Shown: piece after piece, positions 1 to 8,845 of the stretch
How positions within the stretch are numbered: position 1 is the first letter of the stretch
Layout of the letters: the number at the start of each line of letters is the position of its first letter
Assembly (NCBI GenBank): GCA_902623075.1
Contig: CACNSD010000011.1
Span: forward strand, 1-32,118
Origin: an uncultured Pelagibacteraceae bacterium
GTDB lineage: Bacteria > Pseudomonadota > Alphaproteobacteria > Pelagibacterales > Pelagibacteraceae
Direction: 5' to 3'
Length of the DNA: 32,118 bases
Position numbers and translations under genes: made by a program
The notes under the pieces: generated by a model
The model's database searches: none
The model's input: the letters and a program-made list of their open reading frames with translations, nothing else
Told to the model about the DNA's origin: nothing

Positions 1-747
1 TTTATTTTCTATAAATTTTACTGAAAATATTGATAATTCATATAAAATTAACAATGGAATTGCTAAACCTATTTGAGTGATTGGATCTGGTGGCGTTAGT
101 AAAGCAGCAGCAGCAAATATAATTATCACAACATACTTTCTTCTTTCTTTTAAAAATTGACTATCAACAACACCTATTCTTGCTAATAAACTTAAAACTA
201 TAGGTAGTTGAAAACTGATACCAAACGCAAAAATTAATTTCATAACAAGTGATAAGTATTCATTAACCTTGGCTTCTAATTGAATTGGTAGACTTGTAGA
301 CATTCCTGTGCTTTCAAATGATAAAAAGAATTTAATAGCTAAAGGCATTATCAAATAGTAAACAAGCATGCCGCCCAAGAAGAAAAGGATAGGCGTTAAA
401 ACAAGGTACGGAAGTATAGCAACTTTTTCATGTTTATATAAACCTGGAGCAATAAATTTCCATATTTGCATTAGAATAAATGGACAAGTTACAAAAAAAG
501 CAGTGAAAAAAGATACTTTGATATATGTTAAAAAAGTTTCTTGTAAGGCTGTAAAAATTAACCTTCTATCAGATCCATCATCTTTTACAGCTTGAGCAAA
601 CGGATCAACTAAAAAACCATAGATATGTTCTGCAAATATATAACAAATAACAAAAAAGATTATTAGAAATATAAAACTATGTATTAATCTTTTTCTTAAT
701 TCAGTTAGATGGCTAACAAATCCACCTTCATTTTCTTCATTACTCAT
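1..747 (-). CDS. tatC: Sec-independent translocase subunit TatC (3' end outside window)
   Basis: TatC is the polytopic core of the twin-arginine translocase. It sits in the inner membrane and binds the RR signal peptide of folded substrates. Reading the minus strand from the ATG at 745-747 gives 249 codons with no stop before the window edge. The N-terminus is cytoplasmic and acidic, then comes the family hallmark SHLTELRKRLI, followed by hydrophobic segments typical of a six-helix protein. An FxxxEAKVNEYLSLV stretch and the late LTPPDPITQ motif (near residue 220) are diagnostic. The start overlaps the tatB stop by 8 bases, so translation is probably coupled to tatB. Only the extreme C-terminus is missing. 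The identification is secure. Confidence 0.95.
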   Translation of the reverse strand, partial: MSNEENEGGFVSHLTELRKRLIHSFIFLIIFFVICYIFAEHIYGFLVDPFAQAVKDDGSDRRLIFTALQETFLTYIKVSFFTAFFVTCPFILMQIWKFIAPGLYKHEKVAILPYLVLTPILFFLGGMLVYYLIMPLAIKFFLSFESTGMSTSLPIQLEAKVNEYLSLVMKLIFAFGISFQLPIVLSLLARIGVVDSQFLKERRKYVVIIIFAAAALLTPPDPITQIGLAIPLLILYELSIFSVKFIENK

Positions 748-958
748 CTTTTTTAGTTTCTTTTTTTATTTCATTATCAATTTTTTCTTCATCAATTTCT
801 AAATTAGAAACTTCATTTTGAATGTTGCTTACATATCTTTTAGCAGTTCCTATCCAAGAACCAGCTTTCTTTAACATGATTGGAAAATCTTTTGGCCCAA
901 GAACTACAATTGCAATACCAACAACAATTAATATCTCAAACCAACCAATAGTAGGCAT
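740..958 (-). CDS. tatB: Sec-independent translocase subunit TatB
   Basis: TatB partners TatC in the substrate receptor complex of the Tat system. The protein is 72 residues: an N-terminal membrane helix (about residues 5-21), the hinge GPKDFP that marks TatB rather than TatA, an amphipathic helix, and an acidic/Lys-rich tail (EIDEEKIDNEIKKE). It is short compared with enterobacterial TatB (about 170 residues) because the C-terminal tail is trimmed. It lies 5 bases downstream of tatA and overlaps tatC. The TatA/TatB distinction rests on the hinge motif and gene order. Confidence 0.88.
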   Translation of the reverse strand: MPTIGWFEILIVVGIAIVVLGPKDFPIMLKKAGSWIGTAKRYVSNIQNEVSNLEIDEEKIDNEIKKETKKDE

Positions 959-963
959 GTGAT

Positions 964-1164
964 TTAATCTTTGTTTTCTGGGTCTTTATTTTCGTCGGAA
1001 ATATTTTTTGGCTCTGTATCGTCAGTAACGTCTGACGCCATTCCTTTTTTGAAACTTTTAATTCCCTTAGCTACATCACCCATCAGACTAGAAATTTTAC
1101 CTCGTCCAAATAATAAGACTACTAATATAACTACTATTGCTATTTGCCAAATTCCTATGCTCAT
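964..1164 (-). CDS. tatA: Sec-independent translocase subunit TatA
   Basis: TatA is the pore-forming or membrane-thinning subunit of the Tat translocase. This 66-residue protein begins [20 protein letters not shown], one short transmembrane helix, followed by the TatA hinge FGRGKIS and an amphipathic helix ([18 protein letters not shown]). A highly acidic tail follows. It heads the tatABC block at the downstream end of the dgt-to-tat operon. A 47-base gap separates it from scpB and contains an A/G-rich ribosome binding site (AAAAGG) but no clear terminator. Confidence 0.92.
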   Translation of the reverse strand: MSIGIWQIAIVVILVVLLFGRGKISSLMGDVAKGIKSFKKGMASDVTDDTEPKNISDENKDPENKD

Positions 1165-1211
1165 GAAAAACTTATAACCTTTTTATGATTAATTTAAAAG
1201 TTACTTTTTTG

Positions 1212-1913
1212 TTAATCTTTCTCTTCTGTATCAAGTGTGCTGTTTAACATCTCGTCAATATTAGAATAAATATCCTCTTTTTTTTCTTCTTGTTTTTCTT
1301 TGTAGAATTTTCCTGTTCCAAAAATAGCATTATCAATACTTGAACTATCAATTAAACCAGCTGCACCTAATTCATCAATTGTGGGTAAATCTGATAATTT
1401 TTGGAGATTAAAGTGACTTAAAAATTCATCAGTTGTAATATATTGAATTGGTCTACCAGGAACATCTTTACGTCCACCTGGCTTTACCCAATTAAGCTCC
1501 ATCAATATTTCAAGAGTATTTGTACCAAAAGCAACACCTCTTATCTCTTCAATCTCTGCTCTAGTAACAGGTTGGTGATAAACAATTATTGCTAAAGTCT
1601 CTACAGCAGCTCTAGAAAGTTTTTTTTCGACCGTCCTTTCTTGTAACATGATGTTAGACAAGTTAGGAGAAGTTCTGAAGGACCACTTTTCTTTAATACA
1701 TACTAAATTAATTCCTCTTTTAGAATATTCTTGCTGCAACTTTTCTAAAGCTTTAGTTACACTACCCTTTTTTGTAATTTTACTTTCAATTGTATCGACA
1801 TCTAATGGCTCAGCAGCCGCAAATATGACTGCTTCAATTTCTTTTTCTAGATCAGTTAGCTTAGAAGGAAATTTAACAATATTATCTTTTACAATTTTTT
1901 CTTTTTTAATCAT
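1212..1913 (-). CDS. scpB: Segregation and condensation protein B
   Basis: ScpB is a winged-helix partner that, with ScpA, forms the kleisin complex of SMC condensin in chromosome segregation. The 233-residue protein opens after a Lys-rich leader with EKEIEAVIFAAAEPLDVDTI, typical of ScpB. It later has the second winged-helix core ETLAIIVYHQPVTRAEIEEIRG (about residues 104-125) and the GRKDVPGRPIQYITTDEFL segment (about 147-165). The C-terminal 60 residues are acidic, low-complexity and probably disordered. The start overlaps the end of scpA by 8 bases, as expected for an equimolar complex. Confidence 0.93.
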   Translation of the reverse strand: MIKKEKIVKDNIVKFPSKLTDLEKEIEAVIFAAAEPLDVDTIESKITKKGSVTKALEKLQQEYSKRGINLVCIKEKWSFRTSPNLSNIMLQERTVEKKLSRAAVETLAIIVYHQPVTRAEIEEIRGVAFGTNTLEILMELNWVKPGGRKDVPGRPIQYITTDEFLSHFNLQKLSDLPTIDELGAAGLIDSSSIDNAIFGTGKFYKEKQEEKKEDIYSNIDEMLNSTLDTEEKD

Positions 1914-2649
1914 TATTTTCCTTCACATAAATATCATCAAATAATTTATCTTGTTTCATGGTCAGGTTTCCTTCTTTAACTAATTCTAATGAACCAGCAA
2001 ATATTCCTGCTTTCCCAGTGCGTTTATATTTTGAACCATTTTTAAAATTTTTAGGAATTAAATCATCTAATTTTTTCCAATCAATTAACTTTCCAAAAAA
2101 TTCTCTTATCGTTTTAATGCCATCCTCTGCAGTAAACACGGGTAATTTTGGTATATTCATTTTTTGAAAGTCTTTGGTCATAATTATTGTTGAATATGAC
2201 TTAAGTAATTCAAATAAACTTAAATTATATTCTGTGCTATAAATAGATCTTATATTTCCCTTCATTCCTCTTGATCGAATTTCTCTTCCTAATCTTTTTC
2301 TTTTAAGCATTTGTTCAGAAAGCAATCTTATCAATTCTAACTTTTTAAGCTGTAATTTTAATTTTTCAGCAACTTCTTGAACTTTAAATTCTTCTTCTGG
2401 TGTTCCTGGAAGTAATAATTTAGACTTTAAATAAGCTAACCAAGTTGCCATCAACAAATATTCTGAGGCAATTTCTAAATTTAAATCTTTTTCTTTTGTA
2501 ATGTAATCGTGAAACTGATCTGCTAACTTTGTAATTGATATCTCTTCAAGATCTACCTTTTGAGCTTTTGCCAAATCTAAAAGTACATCTAGAGGGCCAT
2601 TATAATTATTTATATCAACATTAAATAATGCAGAATCAGAAACATTCAT
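1906..2649 (-). CDS. scpA: Segregation and condensation protein A (kleisin)
   Basis: ScpA is the kleisin that bridges SMC heads and ScpB. The 247-residue protein has the family opening VDINNYNGPLDVLLDLAKAQ and VDLEEISITKLADQF near residues 10-45, then ATWLAYLKSKLLLP near 68-81, the SMC neck-binding helical domain. A predicted helical linker and a C-terminal winged-helix region (about 170-235) follow. It sits between nagZ (10-base gap) and scpB (8-base overlap). nagZ-scpA-scpB-tatA is the standard alphaproteobacterial order, which supports the call. Confidence 0.93.
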   Translation of the reverse strand: MNVSDSALFNVDINNYNGPLDVLLDLAKAQKVDLEEISITKLADQFHDYITKEKDLNLEIASEYLLMATWLAYLKSKLLLPGTPEEEFKVQEVAEKLKLQLKKLELIRLLSEQMLKRKRLGREIRSRGMKGNIRSIYSTEYNLSLFELLKSYSTIIMTKDFQKMNIPKLPVFTAEDGIKTIREFFGKLIDWKKLDDLIPKNFKNGSKYKRTGKAGIFAGSLELVKEGNLTMKQDKLFDDIYVKENND

Positions 2650-2659
2650 ACTACAGATA

Positions 2660-3610
2660 TTAACTTAAAATTTTATAAAATATCGATGTTTTTTTTATGA
2701 TAAAATTACTAACCTTTGGTGAATTATCGCCAACTACCTTCATTTCAGACAATTTACCATTGCAATGAAGAGCTAGATTACAACCTGCACTAAATGTTTT
2801 AATTGTATTGGTTTTTAAATCATCTTTTAAACTTTTCATTGATAAATCATCTGAAATTAAAATGTTTTTAAAGCCAATTTTATTTCTAATTAAATTTATA
2901 ATTTTTTTTGAGTGTGTAGCTGTATTTAACTTATCAATACTTCGATATATTACGTGCGCTGTCATTGCAAAATAGGTTTGTTTTTTCTTGAATGGAAAAA
3001 AATCATTTTTATTCAAATAATTTAAGTTTTTTGTAACGATAGGAGTAAATTTATGACTATCTACCTTGGCTAATCCATGCCCTGGTATGTGTTTCATCAC
3101 AGTTCCAATGGAATTTTCATGAAAATAATCAATACAAATATCTCCTATTTTAGAGATATTTTTTTTATTTTTTGAAAAAGACCTATCACCAATAATGTTA
3201 CTAGCTCCTTTAACTCGAATATCTAAAACAGGAACAGTGTTTATATTAACACCGATTGATTTAAGTAAATATGAAGTTTTATCGATAAATAATTTATAAA
3301 TAATATTAAATTTTTTCTTATCTTTTGTGAACAAATTACCAAAATATTCGGAAGTCAAGTTATCAAATGAAATAATTTTACTTAATCGATTTACACGTCC
3401 ACCTTCTTGATCAATTAATATTGGGTATTTTTTGTCTTTAAATACCTTTTTTATTTTATCAGTTAATTTTTTAGTTTGTTCAATTGAATTTATGTTTCGT
3501 GAAAATAAAATAACTCCCCATGGTTTATATTTCTTTAAAAAAATTATTTCTTTATTTGATAATGTTGATGAATTTAAACCAACTATAAAGGCTCTTCTAT
3601 TCTTAATCAT
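2660..3610 (-). CDS. nagZ: Beta-N-acetylhexosaminidase (GH3, NagZ type)
   Basis: This is a cytoplasmic glycoside hydrolase family 3 enzyme that removes N-acetylglucosamine from muropeptides during peptidoglycan recycling. The 316-residue protein shows the family motifs in order: ILIDQEGGRVNRL (residues 64-76, substrate-binding Asp67), KHIPGHGLAKVDSH (173-186, the mobile catalytic loop with the Asp-His pair at 184/186), and LISDDLSM (251-258, containing the nucleophile Asp). There is no signal peptide, consistent with a cytosolic NagZ. Its start overlaps the preceding small membrane-protein gene by 8 bases. It is slightly shorter than typical NagZ (about 335-340 residues). Confidence 0.92.
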   Translation of the reverse strand: MIKNRRAFIVGLNSSTLSNKEIIFLKKYKPWGVILFSRNINSIEQTKKLTDKIKKVFKDKKYPILIDQEGGRVNRLSKIISFDNLTSEYFGNLFTKDKKKFNIIYKLFIDKTSYLLKSIGVNINTVPVLDIRVKGASNIIGDRSFSKNKKNISKIGDICIDYFHENSIGTVMKHIPGHGLAKVDSHKFTPIVTKNLNYLNKNDFFPFKKKQTYFAMTAHVIYRSIDKLNTATHSKKIINLIRNKIGFKNILISDDLSMKSLKDDLKTNTIKTFSAGCNLALHCNGKLSEMKVVGDNSPKVSNFIIKKTSIFYKILS

Positions 3611-3863
3611 TCTCTAAAAGTTTCCAAAAATTAAACTTTTTTTTCTTTTTTTTATTTGTTTTCTTAACGTACTCAATTACATTTTGTGTATCGTTTTCCA
3701 AAACAGGTAAATTTTTTGAATATAATTTTATTTTTTCATCGTTATTTTTATATGATCTGTAAGATTTCTTTTTATTTTCATCTGAAAAATAATATTTGCC
3801 AGTCAAAAAAATAAATAAAGTAATTACCACAATAAAGATTAAATACTTAATTTCTTTTAGCAT
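3603..3863 (-). CDS. Small single-pass membrane protein in the SPOR-protein slot
   Basis: This is an 86-residue protein of unknown function. It has a short N-terminus, one strong transmembrane helix (about residues 6-23) and a highly basic remainder with two Lys runs (KKKSYRSYK near 31-39 and KKKKKK near 70-76). In many alphaproteobacteria the gene between argS and nagZ encodes a SPOR-domain protein with an N-terminal membrane helix and a peptidoglycan-binding C-terminus. This gene holds the same position and keeps only the membrane-anchor type N-terminus, so a shrunken relic or functional minimal descendant is possible. That is inference, and no SPOR domain is visible. It overlaps argS by one base (TAATG) and nagZ by 8. 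Confidence 0.8.
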   Translation of the reverse strand: MLKEIKYLIFIVVITLFIFLTGKYYFSDENKKKSYRSYKNNDEKIKLYSKNLPVLENDTQNVIEYVKKTNKKKKKKFNFWKLLEND

Positions 3864-5596
3864 TACATTTTATCTGGTGTATCCACACCAACTATATTCA
3901 TTCCTGATTTAACAACATTAGATATTGCTTTTAAAAAAATTAATTTATCTGGTGAAACTGTTTTTTGATCATTAATAAATCTTTTTTCTGGGTTTTGTTT
4001 ACCAAGATTCCAATATGAATGAAATTCAGAAGCTAGATCATATAAATAAACAGGTATTCTATGTGGTTCTAATTTTGAGCTAGCTGCATCGATACATTTA
4101 GGCCATTCTGATATCTTTTTTAAAATTTTGATTTCATCATTTGAATATTCAAAAGTAAAATCATCAAACTCTATGTTTGAATTTAAATCTTTATCAATAT
4201 GTCTAAAGACAGATGAAATTCTAGCATAACAATATTGCACGTAATATAACGGATTGTCTTTTGATTTTTCTTTTACAGCATCAAAATCAAAATCTAGTTC
4301 TACATCACTACTTCTGTTAAGCATGATAAATCTAGTTGCATCTTTTCCGACTTCTTTAATTAAATCATCAACTGTAATGTAGTCACCCTTTCTTTTAGAC
4401 ATCTTAAATGGTTTGTTGTCTTTGATTAATTTTACAAGCTGACTAATTTTACAAATCAATTTATCTTTTTTTCCAGATAAAGCTTCAACTGAAGATGAAA
4501 TTCTTTTGATATAGCCAGCATGATCTGCGCCAAGAATATTTATTAAATAATCAAATTTTCGGTCTACTTTATTTTTATGATAAGCAACATCACTTGCAAA
4601 ATAAGTCCAGGCTCCGTCTGATTTTTGCAACGCTCTATCTTTATCATCACCAAAATCGGTAGATTTAAAAAGTAACTGTTCTCGCTCTACCCAGTTTTTA
4701 TCATCCTCTCCAGCTGGAGCTTTAATTTTTCCTTTATATACAAATTTATTTTTTTCTAAAAATTTTATTACACTCTCTACTTCTTTATTTGAAACAATGC
4801 TTTTTTCACTAACAAAATTATCGTGGTTAATTCCTAGGCTTTTAAGATTCTTTTTAATTAAAAGTAAAGCCTGTTCTATAGATAAAGATGTTAATTTATC
4901 ACTTATTTGATCATAATTATCAAAATTTAGATTTGAATTATCCGAAACTATATTTTTAGCAAAATCTATTAAATAATCTCCTGGATACAAATCAGGATTA
5001 TCTTGGGGAAATGTTTCATTGTATTTTACTTCTCTAATTCTAAAATATACCGATTTAGTAAAATTTATAATCTGATTACCATAATCGTTTACATAATACT
5101 CCTTAGTAACCTTGTGTTTATTAAATAATAAAACATTAGATATAACATCACCTAAAATAGCTCCTCGACAATGACCAACATGTAGTGGTCCTGTTGGATT
5201 AGCTGATACAAATTCAACCAGATAATTATTTTTATTCTCTTTCTCATTAATTCCAAATTTTTCAGCGTTATCAATAATTTCTTTAATAAAGTTTGACCAA
5301 AAAGATGGTTTAAATTTAATATTTATGAAACCAGGTTTAGCAACAGATATGGACGCTATTTGATCATCATTATTTTGAATTTCAGGCGCAAGTTTTTCAG
5401 CTAATTTAATTGGAGATGTTTTATTTAGTTTCGACAATACCATTGCAACATTTGTTGAAATATCACAATCAAACTTTGGAGGTGGTATCTCCGCGTTTAT
5501 ACCATTGAAATTTTCTGCAATAACAAGTTGTTTTTTTTTACTAAGCTCAACAAGAATGGATTTGATTTTATCTAGATATAATTCAAAAATATTCAT
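3863..5596 (-). CDS. argS: Arginyl-tRNA synthetase
   Basis: This class I synthetase charges tRNA-Arg. The 577-residue length is typical. The HIGH-type signature appears in SANPTGPLHVGHCRG (about residues 130-144) and the KMSK loop in FKMSKRKGDYITVDDL (Met at residue 399). The N-terminal additional domain (ISVAKPGFINIKF, about 83-95) and the C-terminal anticodon-binding helical domain (YYVQYCYARISSVFRH onward) are both present. The start overlaps the dgt stop by 4 bases (ATGA) and the stop overlaps the next gene by 1, indicating coupled translation. A tRNA-Arg(TCT) gene lies elsewhere in this window. Confidence 0.97.
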   Translation of the reverse strand: MNIFELYLDKIKSILVELSKKKQLVIAENFNGINAEIPPPKFDCDISTNVAMVLSKLNKTSPIKLAEKLAPEIQNNDDQIASISVAKPGFINIKFKPSFWSNFIKEIIDNAEKFGINEKENKNNYLVEFVSANPTGPLHVGHCRGAILGDVISNVLLFNKHKVTKEYYVNDYGNQIINFTKSVYFRIREVKYNETFPQDNPDLYPGDYLIDFAKNIVSDNSNLNFDNYDQISDKLTSLSIEQALLLIKKNLKSLGINHDNFVSEKSIVSNKEVESVIKFLEKNKFVYKGKIKAPAGEDDKNWVEREQLLFKSTDFGDDKDRALQKSDGAWTYFASDVAYHKNKVDRKFDYLINILGADHAGYIKRISSSVEALSGKKDKLICKISQLVKLIKDNKPFKMSKRKGDYITVDDLIKEVGKDATRFIMLNRSSDVELDFDFDAVKEKSKDNPLYYVQYCYARISSVFRHIDKDLNSNIEFDDFTFEYSNDEIKILKKISEWPKCIDAASSKLEPHRIPVYLYDLASEFHSYWNLGKQNPEKRFINDQKTVSPDKLIFLKAISNVVKSGMNIVGVDTPDKM

Positions 5597-6711
5597 TTAT
5601 TATCATTATAAAGGTTAATTGCATATCTATCTGTCATACCAGATATAAAATCTGAAATAGCTCTATATTTGTCTATAGTCAATTGCTCTTTAGTAAGAAA
5701 TTTTCTTGGATTTGATTTAATAATTTTAAATAGTTTCTTAATTATCATTTTTCCTCTTTGATTCTTGTTAAGCACTGATTTATTATCGTACATCCGGTGT
5801 CTTAAAAAAGATCTAATTTCTTGATCTGAACTTTCTATTTTATCTGAAAAAGAGACTATTAATTGATTAGATTTTAATACATCTTTTAATGACTTAATTT
5901 TTAATTTTTTGATATTTTTTTTTGTATTACTTAGCAAATCTCTAATCATAATATCTATTGAGTCTCTAATAATTTGGTAAATAGCAATTTTATAATTATT
6001 TCTATTAATCTTATTTTTATATTTTTGATAAATCTTTTTAAAAAAATCTATCTCTACTAATTCCTCAAGTTTAAATAAGTTAGCTTTAATTCCATCTTGA
6101 ATGTCATGATTATTATAAGCAATATCATCTGATATAGCTGATATTTGAGCCTCTAACGATGGATAGGTATTAAAATTAATTTTATTATTGAAAACTTTTA
6201 TACCAATTAGTTTATTGATCATGCTTAGATCATCTATTGGACCGTTATGTTTTAAAAGTCCTTCTAAAGTTTCAAGTGTTAAATTTAGTCCAGCAAATTT
6301 GAAATATTTATTTTCTAAAAACATCACGATTCTTAGTGTCTGAAGATTATGATCAAAACCACCATAGTCTTGCATACATTCATCTAGAGCATCCTCTCCT
6401 GCATGACCAAAAGGTGTGTGACCTAAATCATGTGCGAGACTCAAGGTTTCTGCTAAATCTTCGTTTAATTTTAGGTATTTTGCAATTGATCTTGCTATTT
6501 GAGCAACTTCAATTGAATGAGTGATCCTGGTTCTAAAATGATCCCCTTCTGTGTTAACAAAAACTTGGGTTTTATGCTTTAATCTTCTAAATGATGCGCT
6601 GTGAATTATCCGATCTCTGTCACGTTGAAAAGGAGATCTGTATTTTGAATTAGCTTCTTTATTAAGTCTGCCTTTACTTTTAAATACGCCTAACAAAGTG
6701 TCTTTTTTCAT
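5593..6711 (-). CDS. dgt: dGTPase-like deoxynucleotide triphosphohydrolase
   Basis: This HD-superfamily enzyme hydrolyses dNTPs (classically dGTP) to nucleoside and triphosphate. The 372-residue protein fits the shorter type-2 dGTPase family common in alphaproteobacteria. The metal-binding HD residues are visible: H65 in RITHSIEVAQIARS, H94-D95 in LAHDLGHTPFGHAGE, and an Asp of ISDDIAYNNHDIQDG (about 193-207). It is the first gene of the nine-gene minus-strand operon running to tatC. The 50-base gap to the divergent Fe-S carrier gene must hold both promoters. Substrate preference cannot be read from sequence. Confidence 0.93.
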   Translation of the reverse strand: MKKDTLLGVFKSKGRLNKEANSKYRSPFQRDRDRIIHSASFRRLKHKTQVFVNTEGDHFRTRITHSIEVAQIARSIAKYLKLNEDLAETLSLAHDLGHTPFGHAGEDALDECMQDYGGFDHNLQTLRIVMFLENKYFKFAGLNLTLETLEGLLKHNGPIDDLSMINKLIGIKVFNNKINFNTYPSLEAQISAISDDIAYNNHDIQDGIKANLFKLEELVEIDFFKKIYQKYKNKINRNNYKIAIYQIIRDSIDIMIRDLLSNTKKNIKKLKIKSLKDVLKSNQLIVSFSDKIESSDQEIRSFLRHRMYDNKSVLNKNQRGKMIIKKLFKIIKSNPRKFLTKEQLTIDKYRAISDFISGMTDRYAINLYNDNK

Positions 6712-6761
6712 CCTTTAATTTAAATAATTAAGTATTATATTAGTAATATCAGTGTTCAGAC

Positions 6762-7079
6762 ATGATTAAAGAAATTAAATTTACGGATAAAGCGTTAAAA
6801 CAAATAGATAATTTGTTATCAAAAAAAGACAAAGGGTCATTCTTCAGAATCGCTATTAAAGGTGGAGGATGTTCTGGTTTTCAATATGAATTTACATTTG
6901 ATAAATCAAAACAAGATGATGATTTAAATTATCAAAATATTTTAATTGATAAAACTTCAGCTGATTTGCTTAAAGGATCTGAGGTTGATTATGTGTCAGA
7001 ATTAATTGGTGAGCAATTCAAAATATCTAATCCACAAACCAAATCTTCATGTGGTTGTGGAGTGTCTTTTTCACTTTAA
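6762..7079 (+). CDS. erpA: A-type iron-sulfur carrier (ErpA/IscA family)
   Basis: A-type carriers deliver Fe-S clusters to apo-proteins. The 105-residue protein has the three conserved cysteines of the HesB/IscA fold: C37 in GGGCSGFQYEF and C97/C99 in SSCGCGVSF near the C-terminus. ErpA and IscA/SufA cannot be separated with certainty by eye. The isolated position, away from any isc or suf cluster and next to dgt/xthA, is usual for erpA in alphaproteobacteria. There is no convincing Shine-Dalgarno sequence before the ATG, so a short or absent leader is possible. The stop overlaps the xthA start by one base (TAATG). Confidence 0.85.
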   Translation: MIKEIKFTDKALKQIDNLLSKKDKGSFFRIAIKGGGCSGFQYEFTFDKSKQDDDLNYQNILIDKTSADLLKGSEVDYVSELIGEQFKISNPQTKSSCGCGVSFSL

Positions 7080-7855
7080 TGCTCATTTCATCTTGGAATG
7101 TAAACTCGGTAAGAGCAAGAATTGAAAATATCAAAAGCTATTTATTAAAATATAAACCTGATATTTTAATGATGCAGGAAATCAAAACTGAAGATGTTAA
7201 TTTTCCATATGATGATTTTTCATCAATGGACTATGAAAGTCATGTATTTGGTCAAAAAAGTTATAATGGTGTAGCGATCATCTCAAAAAATAAATTAAAA
7301 AATGTTAAAACAGATTTAATTAAAGATAAATTAAAACAATCAAGAATAATTTCAGCTGAATTTGAACATAAGAAAAAAAATATACAATTAATAAATATTT
7401 ATACCCCTAATGGTAATCCTGTAGATACAGAAAAATATGATTATAAAAAAAATTGGCTTGATCAATTAATAAGGCAATTAAAAACTTTATCTAAAAAAAA
7501 TTCAAATATTATTTTAGCTGGTGATTTCAATATTATCCCTTCAGCAGAAGATGTTTATAATGTTAAAAGTTTCGAAGACGATGCTTTATACAGACTTGAA
7601 ATAAGAAAAAAATTTAGAGAAATGATTAATCTTGGTTTTAATGACGTCTACAGACATTTTTATGAAGATAAAGAAGGATATACATTTTGGGATTATATGA
7701 GAGGTGCTTGGCAAAAAAATAATGGCATGAGGATTGATCATTTTTTAGTTTCAAATTCCATTATTGATCAAATTAAAGATATTAATATTAATAAAGATCC
7801 ACGTGGAAGAGAAAAGCCTTCTGATCACACACCAATTGAGATTAATTTAGCTTAA
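7079..7855 (+). CDS. xthA: Exodeoxyribonuclease III (AP endonuclease)
   Basis: This Mg-dependent exonuclease and AP endonuclease acts in base-excision repair. I chose the ATG at 7079 (258 residues) over an in-frame ATG 30 bases upstream because it places the family start MLISSWNVNSVRARI correctly and overlaps the previous stop as TAATG. Catalytic residues are visible: N7, E34 (MMQEIKTE), Y109 region (INIYTPNG), D149/N151 (LAGDFNIIP), D220 (MRIDHFLVS), and D249-H250 (PSDHTPI). It converges with the oxidoreductase gene on the other strand, and the two coding regions overlap by 9 bases. Confidence 0.95.
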   Translation: MLISSWNVNSVRARIENIKSYLLKYKPDILMMQEIKTEDVNFPYDDFSSMDYESHVFGQKSYNGVAIISKNKLKNVKTDLIKDKLKQSRIISAEFEHKKKNIQLINIYTPNGNPVDTEKYDYKKNWLDQLIRQLKTLSKKNSNIILAGDFNIIPSAEDVYNVKSFEDDALYRLEIRKKFREMINLGFNDVYRHFYEDKEGYTFWDYMRGAWQKNNGMRIDHFLVSNSIIDQIKDININKDPRGREKPSDHTPIEINLA

Positions 7856-8845
7856 AGATTTAATTTTATTTACTAATTCTTCGTTAATATTTCTTGGACC
7901 AGTATCCATTCTATTCTTGTGACGTCTTTCTCCAGGTAATCTTACTTCGCCCATTGATTTCATTTTTTCAAAAAAATCATCAGCATGTTTTTGCCAATTA
8001 GTTTCTGAGGTTTTATCTGGGTTAATGGCAATAATAAATTCACCACCACTTGGAGGACCACCATCATTATTATCTTTGGCAGCAGTTTCAAAACTAAAAT
8101 TATCTCCAACTAATGCACCTGCCATTAATTCTACCATCATTGCAATTGCAGATCCCTTGTAACCACCAAAGGGTAATAAAACTCCACCATCAGCAATTTC
8201 ACCTGGATCAGTTGTTTCTTTACCATCTTTAGTTAAACCAGTTCCAAGTGGAACTTTGTGCCCTTCTCTTTTAGCAACTTGAACTTCTCCCATTGCCATT
8301 GAAGCTGTTGCCATATCATAAACAACTGGTGTTTTACCTGGACGTGGCCAAGCAAATGAAATTGGGTTTGTTCCAAATAATGGTTTTATAGCACCAGCAG
8401 GTGCTACAGCAGGCTTGTAAGATGTACAAGCAAATGCAACTAAACCATCTTCTGCTAACTTTTCTGTTTCAGGCCACATAGCGGCCATATGATGTGAATT
8501 ATTTATTGCTAAAACAGCTACACCATTTTCTTTTGCAGCTTTTGCTAATTCAGGTAATCCTTTATTTAAAACAACAGGTGCTAAACAATTATTTCCTTCG
8601 ACTTTAATTACGGATGAAGATATTTTTTTTACCTCAGGTTTTCCTTTACCATTGATCTTTCCACTTTTAAGTCCTGTCACATACGCTGGTAATCTAAACA
8701 AACCATGCGATACCGAACCATCTCTTTCAGCATTTCTAATTAAATCTGATAAAATTGATGCTGTTTCATCATCGCAACCATTTGCTAAAAGTGTTTTTTT
8801 AGCTAGTTCGAATATATCTTCTAAGGTTAATGAAACTGTACTCAT
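7847..8845 (-). CDS. MDH/LDH2-family NAD(P)-dependent oxidoreductase, possibly DpkA-like imino-acid reductase
   Basis: This 332-residue enzyme belongs to the malate/L-lactate dehydrogenase 2 family, which is unrelated to classical Rossmann LDH. Family marks include DGSVSHGLFRLPAYV (residues 42-56, with catalytic Ser46-His47 type pair), a Ser-His-His stretch followed by MWPETEKLAEDGLVA, KPLFGTNPISFAWP (cofactor-binding region), and LPFGGYKGSAIAMMVE near 224-239. The ALWP-like MWPETE segment and PAG..KPLFGTNP resemble delta1-piperideine/pyrroline-2-carboxylate reductases (DpkA/LhpD type) as I recall them. That substrate is inference; malate, sulfolactate or ureidoglycolate remain possible. Its start overlaps the zur stop by one base (TAATG), placing it last in the znuC-znuB-zur operon. 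Confidence 0.85.
   Translation of the reverse strand: MSTVSLTLEDIFELAKKTLLANGCDDETASILSDLIRNAERDGSVSHGLFRLPAYVTGLKSGKINGKGKPEVKKISSSVIKVEGNNCLAPVVLNKGLPELAKAAKENGVAVLAINNSHHMAAMWPETEKLAEDGLVAFACTSYKPAVAPAGAIKPLFGTNPISFAWPRPGKTPVVYDMATASMAMGEVQVAKREGHKVPLGTGLTKDGKETTDPGEIADGGVLLPFGGYKGSAIAMMVELMAGALVGDNFSFETAAKDNNDGGPPSGGEFIIAINPDKTSETNWQKHADDFFEKMKSMGEVRLPGERRHKNRMDTGPRNINEELVNKIKSLS

Noticed and set aside
368..595. Plus-strand frame of 75 codons with a basic start
   Set aside because: It lies fully antisense to the well-supported tatC gene.
7049..7078. Upstream in-frame start for xthA adding ten residues
   Set aside because: The extension lies inside the Fe-S carrier gene, does not match the family N-terminus, and the TAATG overlap at 7079 is a better start.
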